Shown piece after piece: positions 52,545 to 58,554 of a stretch of 58,554 bases of DNA (positions are counted from its first letter, which is position 1; the number at the start of each line of letters is the position of its first letter). The notes under the pieces are model-generated. The model made no database searches. It saw only the letters and a program-made list of their open reading frames with translations, and had not been told where the DNA came from. Both the position numbers and the translations under genes were made by a program. The stretch is from positions 1 to 58,554 of the forward strand of contig CACWXL010000021.1 of NCBI GenBank assembly GCA_902764825.1, in the 5' to 3' direction. Source of the stretch: Oscillospiraceae bacterium (GTDB lineage: Bacteria > Bacillota > Clostridia > Saccharofermentanales > Saccharofermentanaceae).

Positions 52545-53795
52545 TTATGCGATCCTGATATAGACCGATACTTCCAAACCCTTATCCAGGTTCTTGAGAC
52601 CCAACTGACCGTCCATCTTTTCCATGAAGTAATCGGTAAGATAAAGGCCGAGACCTGCGCCGTCCTTATCGCTGGCGTTGCTGCCTCTTCTGAACTTTTC
52701 CTTGAGAAGCGGAAGCTCTTCTTCCTTGACACCCGGGCCTTCGTCAGAGACTCTTATGACAAGATAATCACCTGATATCTCGGCATTTACATGCATTGCG
52801 GTGTCAGCGTATTTATATGAGTTCATGAAGATGTTATCGAAAACCTGCTGGAGCCTTAACTTGTCGAAATAGACATTGCATTCAGGTATCGTAAAAGCTC
52901 CTGCGCGGTGAAGATAATCAGCGTTCCTGATAAGCCCCGTAATGACGTCAGACGGCTGCATTCCGGGATTGACATCGATCTCTGTAATGTCCTGAACGCT
53001 TGAGGTAAAGAGGTTATCAACAAGTGACTTTATCTGGTCAGTCTTGGCATCGATGACACCGAACATCTCCCTGGTGCGGTCTTCTTTTGTGATCGCCATT
53101 CCGATCTCTGAAGTTGACTTGATCGATGCTACGGGAGTCTTGATGTCGTGCGATAATTTCGCGACCATTTCCTTCTTGTCATCACTTGCTTTTTTCTCGG
53201 CAAGACGCGCCTTCTTGAGCTCGGAACGCATAAGATCGAAGCTCTCCGTGAACGCACCGAATACATGTCCCTTATCCATCTTCAAAGGCAGATCGAGATT
53301 ACCTTCAGCAACTCTTGCAGCGAAGTCGCTGAGCTTTGTAAAAGGAGTGATCATGGAACGCTTAAGATAGATATACCAGGAGATGATTATCACTAGCTGG
53401 AGAACGCCGATGATGATAAAAACGATGATGATATTCTGCTTGAATTCGGCCATCTGGATTCCGATATTGTAATCGAAGATCACCTTGCCCTTTACCTCTC
53501 CGTCTACTGTAAGATCGATTATGAGGCCGCGCGTTTTTATCGCTTCATTGACCGATTCGGAAAGGCCTTCCCTTGTCTTATAGATCAGCTTTCCGTCATT
53601 ATCGATGATCACATAATCAAGCTGCTTATTGTATTTGGAAGTGTCACCGTAATTCTCTGATATGGAATATATGCACTCGTTAACTTTAACCGGATCTGTC
53701 TTTATGTCCTTGATCTTGGAAAGCATAAAATAACACGCCAATGCTTCGGCGATAAAGGTTACTACAAGCAGGATGATAAACGGTGCTTTCTTCAT
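52545..53795 (-). CDS. sensor histidine kinase
   Basis: 416 residues. Two helices flank an outside sensor domain of about 90 residues (residues 30-120). Then a HAMP-like segment, H-box KLSHDIKTPVAS, and the ATPase domain (DNIFMNSYKYAD, VSDEGPGV, AGLGLYLT). Pairs with the response regulator upstream, one base away. The signal is not known. Such short two-helix kinases often control FtsX-type exporters, which lie 3 kb downstream, but this is inference. Confidence 0.9.
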   Translation of the reverse strand: MKKAPFIILLVVTFIAEALACYFMLSKIKDIKTDPVKVNECIYSISENYGDTSKYNKQLDYVIIDNDGKLIYKTREGLSESVNEAIKTRGLIIDLTVDGEVKGKVIFDYNIGIQMAEFKQNIIIVFIIIGVLQLVIIISWYIYLKRSMITPFTKLSDFAARVAEGNLDLPLKMDKGHVFGAFTESFDLMRSELKKARLAEKKASDDKKEMVAKLSHDIKTPVASIKSTSEIGMAITKEDRTREMFGVIDAKTDQIKSLVDNLFTSSVQDITEIDVNPGMQPSDVITGLIRNADYLHRAGAFTIPECNVYFDKLRLQQVFDNIFMNSYKYADTAMHVNAEISGDYLVIRVSDEGPGVKEEELPLLKEKFRRGSNASDKDGAGLGLYLTDYFMEKMDGQLGLKNLDKGLEVSVYIRIA

Positions 53796-53796
53796 C

Positions 53797-54489
53797 TTAT
53801 TCGGGTGCTATGAACTTGTAGCCTTCCTTCCATACAGTCACTATATACTTCGGGTCCTGCGGATCTTTCTCGATCGCTTCACGGATCTTTCTTACGTGAA
53901 CATTAAGTGTTCCGTCAGTCGTAAATCTGTCGTTCCAGACATTATCGAAGATCTCGTTCTTCGTGACAAGCCTGTTCTTGTTTGTGGTAAGGTATTCTAA
54001 GAGCTTCCACTCGATCGAAGTGATCTTCTTTTCGACGCCTCCGACAAAAACACTCTTGTTCACGGTATCAAGTCTTAAGTATCCGTCGTCAAAACCGTCC
54101 TTCTTCGAACTATCATTATCCGCATTTGCAAAGCGCTTTAAGACGACCTTTACCTTGGCGAGCAGAACGCCCAGAGAATAAGGCTTCTCGATGTAATCGT
54201 CGCCTCCGATATTAAGCGCGATTATCTTGTCGTCATCGGTGTTTCTGGCAGAGATAAAAAGGATCGGAATGTTAAGTGTCTGCCTTATCTTCTTGCAGAG
54301 CTCAAAGCCGCTCCCGTCAGAAAGATTGATATCAAGGAGCACGAGACTTACATCGTTCCCGCGCATAAACTCTTCTGCTTCAGCGCTTGAGAAGACTGCG
54401 TAAGTCTTAACGTCGAACATGTTGAAATACTCACAAGTGTTATTTGCAAGTTCCTTCTCGTCATCTATGATCAGGCAATCGTATTTCAT
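53797..54489 (-). CDS. response regulator, OmpR/PhoB family
   Basis: 230 residues. Receiver domain with the phospho-acceptor in LVLLDINLSDGSG (D53) and the late Lys in DYIEKPYS; C-terminal winged helix (KKITSIEWKLLEYLTTNKNRLVTKNEIFDNVW). AAGGGAGC precedes the ATG. First gene of a pair with the kinase at 52545. A second kinase gene starts just upstream, divergent from nothing, on the same strand. Confidence 0.92.
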   Translation of the reverse strand: MKYDCLIIDDEKELANNTCEYFNMFDVKTYAVFSSAEAEEFMRGNDVSLVLLDINLSDGSGFELCKKIRQTLNIPILFISARNTDDDKIIALNIGGDDYIEKPYSLGVLLAKVKVVLKRFANADNDSSKKDGFDDGYLRLDTVNKSVFVGGVEKKITSIEWKLLEYLTTNKNRLVTKNEIFDNVWNDRFTTDGTLNVHVRKIREAIEKDPQDPKYIVTVWKEGYKFIAPE

Positions 54490-54537
54490 AAAAGCTCCCT
54501 TACTATTCTATTTCTTCGTCTCATGTTCATCCGGCGA

Positions 54538-55764
54538 TCACATGGAGATCATGAACACTTTCTTATACTCATCACCCAAGTGATAACGCTTGATCTCAGG
54601 CATCTGGACGAGCCTTAGGTTGAAGCCGTGCATCTCGCATATCTTGACGGACAGAGGAAGTCCCAATCCCGTTCCGGCTCCCGATGCTCTTGATTCGTCA
54701 CCTGTTACGAACGGCTCGAAAATATGCTCTGCGAGCTCTTCCGGAATCTCATCACCCGTGTCTGCAACAAAGACTCTTACGTCTTCGGCTGTCGTATAAT
54801 TCTCGCACTTTAGCGTCACGCCTATCTTCGTTCCCTTAGGGTTATGACGTATCGCATTGGTAATGAGATTTGTTATGACGCGTGAGAGCTGAACGCTGTC
54901 AGCCGCGATAAACAAAGGCTTCTCAGGCACATTGATATCGATCTCACAGCCTGCCGATTCCACATCGGTGTAGCAGAAAGCACAGCATGAACGTACGAGC
55001 TCGCATATGTCGATCTTGCTCTTTTTGATCACAAAACCTTCGCTGTCGAGCTTAACGTAATCGAGCAGCAGCGCGATGACCTCATTGGTCCTGTTGGTCT
55101 TGTTCATTATCGCCTCTAAGTATTCCTGTCTCTTATCTTCAGGAACGATGCCGTCATTTAAGGCCTTTGCATAGCCGTAAACCGTTGTCATCGGAGTCTT
55201 TAAGTCGTGAACGATATTGGAGATCATGAGATAGCGGCGCTCTTCCTCCCTGCGGTGCTCTGTCTCCTTCTCGCGCTCGATCCTCCGGAGCTCACGGGCC
55301 ACAGAAACAGCGAATATGATTCCTCCGATTATATAAGGAGTAAGAAGGATTATCGCGACCAGAAAGAATGAACCTATCAAAGAGAGCAATGACATCGGAC
55401 TATTGCTTAAAGCATGGAGCGTCTCCGTTACTTCCTGGTCTGATGCGCCGACGAACCCGCGGCTTTGGAGGACCTTCTCCAGATATTCATTAACGGCAAC
55501 AGGCGATGCATTGAGCATCGGGAAAATGCGGTTTACGATCCATGTCGCGACCAGAACGAACACGAGCATGAACAGACCTTCCGCACCGTCGACCTTAATT
55601 ATATTGTTGTATTTCGTGATAGTAATGAGTGCGGGGATCAGATAAGTGTTCGTAAGAGCGACTACGAACAGCTCAACCACGCTTACGATGATGAGGACAA
55701 AGAAAAACCGGCTGAGCAAAAAGCCTTTGAGCTCTTTTCCGCTGCTTATGTTCTTTTTCGCCAT
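54538..55764 (-). CDS. sensor histidine kinase
   Basis: 408 residues. Two or three helices with a short outside region, H-box ISNIVHDLKTPMTTV, and the ATPase domain (NLITNAIRHNPKGTKIGV, VADTGDEIPEELAEHIFEPF, GTGLGLPLSVKI). The ATG at 55764 has AAGGGG upstream, better than the TTG one codon before. Partner of the regulator at 55813. The palindrome TGTAACAATGTTACA lies between the two genes. Confidence 0.9.
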   Translation of the reverse strand: MAKKNISSGKELKGFLLSRFFFVLIIVSVVELFVVALTNTYLIPALITITKYNNIIKVDGAEGLFMLVFVLVATWIVNRIFPMLNASPVAVNEYLEKVLQSRGFVGASDQEVTETLHALSNSPMSLLSLIGSFFLVAIILLTPYIIGGIIFAVSVARELRRIEREKETEHRREEERRYLMISNIVHDLKTPMTTVYGYAKALNDGIVPEDKRQEYLEAIMNKTNRTNEVIALLLDYVKLDSEGFVIKKSKIDICELVRSCCAFCYTDVESAGCEIDINVPEKPLFIAADSVQLSRVITNLITNAIRHNPKGTKIGVTLKCENYTTAEDVRVFVADTGDEIPEELAEHIFEPFVTGDESRASGAGTGLGLPLSVKICEMHGFNLRLVQMPEIKRYHLGDEYKKVFMISM

Positions 55765-55776
55765 CAAATACCCCTT

Positions 55777-55791
55777 TGTAACAATGTTACA
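55777..55791. promoter_or_regulatory. 15-bp perfect palindrome between response regulator and kinase genes
   Basis: TGTAACAATGTTACA, 13 nt upstream of the kinase ATG. Third copy of this motif in the window; here it could block or start transcription inside the operon. Confidence 0.45.
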
Positions 55792-55812
55792 TTGCCAGTT
55801 TTTACAGTAATA

Positions 55813-56496
55813 TCAGGCGTCAAGCCTGTATCCCAAGCCGCGAAGCGTCTTGATGTAACGGGACGGATCCTCGTCGAGCTTGGTCCTTAATTTGCTTATA
55901 GCAACCATTATATTATTATCGGCTACGAAATAGTCCTCTCCCCATGCATATTCATAGATCTGCTGCTTGGTGAAGACCTTGCCGGGATGCTTCATAAGAA
56001 GCTCCATTATCTTATATTCGACGGAAGTAAGCTCCATAGCCTTGCCTGCCTTTAAGAGAAGACATTTCTCCGTATCGAGCTCCAGGTCGCCGATCGTAAG
56101 CTTCTCGGCTCTGCCCTCACCGCTTCCGAGTGAGTAGAAACGCCTGAGGTTGGACTTGACTCTTGCTACAACTTCCAAAGGATTAAAGGGCTTGCAGATA
56201 TAATCGTCAGCGCCGACGTTAAGGCCTAAGATCCTCTCGGCATCAGCTGTCCTTGCAGAGATGATCATTACGGGGACATTGCTCACTTCACGGATATCCT
56301 TAAGAACATGGATGCCGTCCTTGCCGGGCATCATTACGTCGAGCAATACGATATCGGGCTTGAAGCTGTCCATCGCGCCTGCTACTTCTTCGCCTGAAGC
56401 AACATCAGTGACCGTGAATCCGTCATTTTCGAGATAGAGTCTTAAGAGGTTCCTTATCTCCTTCTCATCGTCAGCGATCAATACTTTGTAATTCAT
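55813..56496 (-). CDS. response regulator, OmpR/PhoB family
   Basis: 227 residues. Receiver domain with DIVLLDVMMPGKDG (D53) and the Lys in DYICKPFNP; winged helix C-terminus (MELTSVEYKIMELLMKHPGKVFTKQQIYEYAWGEDYF). The ATG at 56496 has CGGGGG upstream. First gene of a two-gene operon with the kinase at 54538. Confidence 0.92.
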   Translation of the reverse strand: MNYKVLIADDEKEIRNLLRLYLENDGFTVTDVASGEEVAGAMDSFKPDIVLLDVMMPGKDGIHVLKDIREVSNVPVMIISARTADAERILGLNVGADDYICKPFNPLEVVARVKSNLRRFYSLGSGEGRAEKLTIGDLELDTEKCLLLKAGKAMELTSVEYKIMELLMKHPGKVFTKQQIYEYAWGEDYFVADNNIMVAISKLRTKLDEDPSRYIKTLRGLGYRLDA

Positions 56497-56520
56497 AAAA
56501 ACCCCCGTTATCAAAGCCGA

Positions 56521-56544
56521 CCGGAGGAGATTGCTCTCCTCCGG
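56521..56544 (-). terminator. hairpin between DUF975 gene and response regulator gene
   Basis: CCGGAGGAGA and TCTCCTCCGG form a perfect 10-bp stem with a 4-nt loop, but the following T content is low (TCGGCTTTG). Weak terminator or attenuator. Confidence 0.6.
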
Positions 56545-56579
56545 CTGACAATATTATATCCTATTCCTAATCCCAATGT

Positions 56580-57395
56580 TTACTTTGCATCGATGCCGTA
56601 CTTGATCGACTCATAGAGAGCTGCATCTGTAGAAGCCTTGTAAGGTCCTACGAAGAAGATCTCGAGGAATCCCCATGTCATAAGTGTGAGGATGTCCCAG
56701 CCGATGAAGGAAAGATCGAGTACGAATGACTTCCACTTGTTGCCCTTCATAAGTCTTGCGCTCTCTGCCTGTGCATCCCTGAAGTTAATATCAGGATTCT
56801 CGCTCATGATGTAAGGAACCAATCTGTAAGAATATGCCTTGATGATTCCCGGAACGATGAAGAGCAAGCTCCAGAGCCAGATGAAAAGATCAGTAAGGAA
56901 TGCTGTCTTTACGATGTTCTTATAGTGCGAATCGAAAACATATACGATGTTCGAGAGCTTTGCCGGCTCATCAAGATTCTTTCTGAAGAACTTTCTGCAT
57001 CCGTAATCGAACGGTATCATCAGGAAGTATTTGAATGCCAGAGCAAATGCCATAATGACTACATATATTACGGCGCCTACGGCAAATAATCCGATTAAGA
57101 TATTGACATCTTCCTGATCAATGCTTGCCGGGTCGGTCAGATCCACATCAAATGTTACCTTGTGTGATGTACCGTCATCATCTGTATACTCTACGGTCCT
57201 ATCGACATTGCGGTCGTCATCTTCCTTTTGGCTGATGATATTCGTAAAAGTTGAAGAAAACGAAGATCCGCTGCCTGCTCCATAGCTTCCTGCACCTATC
57301 GCGATGCTCAGAATGATCGCTACCAGAACGCACTTCCAGTAATTTCCCAAGAAAGCTTTCTTACCCTTCTGCTTAACACTTTTCCTTGTCCACAT
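56580..57395 (-). CDS. DUF975 family membrane protein
   Basis: 271 residues with five helices. It begins with MWTRKSVKQKGKKAFLGNYWKCVLVAII, the family's N-terminal plan (a Lys-rich helix then a transmembrane helix), and has FDYGCRKFFRKNL and IVPGIIKAYSYRLVPYIMSENP, diagnostic. Function not known; it is often found with signalling genes. The ATG at 57395 has GAGGT eight bases upstream; a longer reading to 57482 is not supported. Confidence 0.85.
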   Translation of the reverse strand: MWTRKSVKQKGKKAFLGNYWKCVLVAIILSIAIGAGSYGAGSGSSFSSTFTNIISQKEDDDRNVDRTVEYTDDDGTSHKVTFDVDLTDPASIDQEDVNILIGLFAVGAVIYVVIMAFALAFKYFLMIPFDYGCRKFFRKNLDEPAKLSNIVYVFDSHYKNIVKTAFLTDLFIWLWSLLFIVPGIIKAYSYRLVPYIMSENPDINFRDAQAESARLMKGNKWKSFVLDLSFIGWDILTLMTWGFLEIFFVGPYKASTDAALYESIKYGIDAK

Positions 57396-57725
57396 ATTTG
57401 CGACCTCACTTCCCATATTACTATTCCTATTATTCTCTGTTCCGAATGAAACCGGCCGGTTCCTATCCCTTACGTTTATCATTCTATATATCGAACCTTA
57501 ACCGCAAAAGCGCTGAACCTTAACATAAACTTAACTTCAAATGAGTTATCCTGAACCGATCTTTGCGGTCGTGGCCGTTCTGTGGCTGTTTTCGAGCCTG
57601 CGAAAATACGTCATACTCCTTGTTGCCTCAAATGTTGCTCTTTGTGTCCGCTTAGAAGGCAACATAAAACAGGCGGCACCCTTCTTAAAGGATACCGCCC
57701 GCGTTACTTCAAATATAAACTGTTA
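57396..57725. other. 330-nt gap, promoter region plus terminator
   Basis: Near 57480 it is AT-rich and may hold the DUF975 promoter. From 57668 to 57700 is the terminator of the next gene. Nothing else recognised. Confidence 0.5.
57668..57700 (-). terminator. terminator of the hypothetical gene at 57726
   Basis: GGCGGTATCC and GGGTGCCGCC pair over 10 bp (three wobbles), followed by TGTTTTATG on the minus strand. Confidence 0.6.
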
Positions 57726-58265
57726 TCAGGCTGTCAGAGCATTTGCAACACGCCTTGTGACATAGGATCTGGTATTCCACCAGCCGTCGTGATCGTAGTA
57801 GAAACGAAGGTAAGGAATACCCTGCGCCCTGCACTCGTTTCTCAGCTTGTAACGCTGGGTACCGTCAGACATGAGCTCTACTACAAGTTTCTTCTGTCCG
57901 TTCTGAACAAAATTAAATGCGACATCAGACCAGCCGGACTTTATCTCCTCTAACTGATAAGTGGAGAAATCCTCATTAAAGATCTTAAGAAAATAGTCCC
58001 TTGGTTTGAGACCGGAATTGAACTGGTTAGGCTCAGAAGGCATTACAGGGCCCCATGAATCGCCGCACACAGCATCTTCGGTAAAAGTTGCGCTGAAAGA
58101 TCCGCTGTCTGCTGAAGCAGGAGCAGAACCGCCGTTCATTATCCTCTTCTCATCCTCATCAGCATACTTAACGCCGTCAAGGTCATCAGCAAGCTGCTTC
58201 ATCTTATCGAGAACGCTGTCAGCTTCCTTGCCCTTCTCGCCGAACAAATTCGAAAATAAGCCCAT
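57726..58265 (-). CDS. hypothetical cytoplasmic protein
   Basis: 179 residues from the ATG at 58265 (AAAAGGAGGT upstream). The N-terminus (MGLFSNLFGEKGKEAD) and a Ser/Ala/Gly-rich stretch are followed by a conserved-looking C-terminal domain of about 90 residues (SWGPVMPSEPNQFNSGLKPRDYFLKIF, then KKLVVELMSDGTQRYKLRNECRAQGIPYLRFYYDH). That last part has the strand-helix-strand feel of a restriction-endonuclease-like fold, but no full catalytic set was identified. Function not known. Confidence 0.75.
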   Translation of the reverse strand: MGLFSNLFGEKGKEADSVLDKMKQLADDLDGVKYADEDEKRIMNGGSAPASADSGSFSATFTEDAVCGDSWGPVMPSEPNQFNSGLKPRDYFLKIFNEDFSTYQLEEIKSGWSDVAFNFVQNGQKKLVVELMSDGTQRYKLRNECRAQGIPYLRFYYDHDGWWNTRSYVTRRVANALTA

Positions 58266-58350
58266 ATCGTACCTCCTTTTAATGTGATCGAAAAAAAATC
58301 CTACCAAATCAATTCTATTAGAAAGAGATACTTATATCAAGGCAACAAAA

Positions 58351-58376
58351 AAGCACCAGTCATTTGACTGGTGCTT
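58351..58376 (-). terminator. rRNA/tRNA operon terminator
   Basis: AGCACCAGTCA and TGACTGGTGCT form a perfect 11-bp stem with a 2-nt loop, followed by TTTTTTG on the minus strand, just past tRNA-Asn. Confidence 0.9.
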
Positions 58377-58379
58377 TGG

Positions 58380-58452
58380 CTCCCCGAACAGGACTTGAAC
58401 CTGTGACATTTCGGTTAACAGCCGAACGCTCTACCGACTGAGCTATCGAGGA
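58380..58452 (-). tRNA. tRNA-Asn (anticodon GTT)
   Basis: 73 nt. Acceptor stem TCCTCGA pairs with TCGGGGA (one wobble), D arm AGCTCAGTCGGTAGAGC, anticodon loop CTGTTAA, T arm ACAGGTTCAAGTCCTGT. CCA is not encoded. Downstream of 5S rRNA. Confidence 0.96.
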
Positions 58453-58458
58453 ATTTAA

Positions 58459-58554
<96 letters not shown>

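Overview
The window looks like the chromosome of a carbohydrate-fermenting Gram-positive anaerobe of the class Clostridia. The evidence is RNase J, a split two-subunit transketolase, a sugar ABC importer with no local ATPase, YesL and DUF975 membrane proteins, LytTR/DUF3021 regulation, strong AGGAGG ribosome binding sites and T-rich hairpin terminators. The genus cannot be fixed from sequence alone. Most genes lie on the minus strand, and the right edge runs into tRNA-Asn and the 3' part of a 5S rRNA, the end of an rRNA operon.

Layout. 1-3.5 kb: a small membrane protein, a secreted SH3/3D-domain wall protein and RNase J. 3.8-8.5 kb: an overlapping recJ-relA/spoT operon. 9-13.4 kb: a PD-(D/E)XK-like nuclease candidate, rpsU, and a three-gene operon (prepilin-peptidase-like protein, NAD-dependent epimerase, GT-C-type membrane protein). 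13.6-27 kb: a sugar-use region with a GH3 glycosidase, a divergent AraC regulator, an ABC sugar importer, YesL, and a pentose operon (xylulokinase, DUF4867/isomerase fusion, split transketolase). 28-31 kb: carB, interrupted by a frameshift. 31-42 kb: secreted or membrane proteins, a second GT-C paralog, a large solute-binding lipoprotein and a GH43 glycosidase. 42.5-46.5 kb: a LytTR operon, a 73-bp tandem array, a stand-alone reverse transcriptase and an XRE regulator. 46.7-57 kb: a MacB/FtsX-like ABC exporter, a second solute-binding lipoprotein, two OmpR-type two-component systems and a DUF975 protein. 57.7-58.5 kb: a hypothetical gene, tRNA-Asn and 5S rRNA.

The strongest unexplained signal is a repeat family at three places (3525-3783, 8731-8989, 44208-44465). 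Each locus has exactly four 39-nt dyads, TTACGKAC...GTMCGTAA, spaced 73 or 74 nt apart, about 259 nt in total. At the first two loci the copies are diverged and lie in one orientation. At the third they are nearly identical, lie in the opposite orientation, and sit directly upstream of a group-II-intron-like reverse transcriptase that lacks maturase and endonuclease domains. This array plus RT unit is the best candidate here for an undescribed system. That the RT acts on, or is templated by, the array is inference.

Other points of interest: a prepilin-peptidase homolog lacking the second catalytic aspartate motif, a DUF4867-isomerase fusion, paired paralogs (two GT-C proteins, two propeller-plus-SBP lipoproteins), a 15-bp palindrome found three times, and a frameshifted carB.
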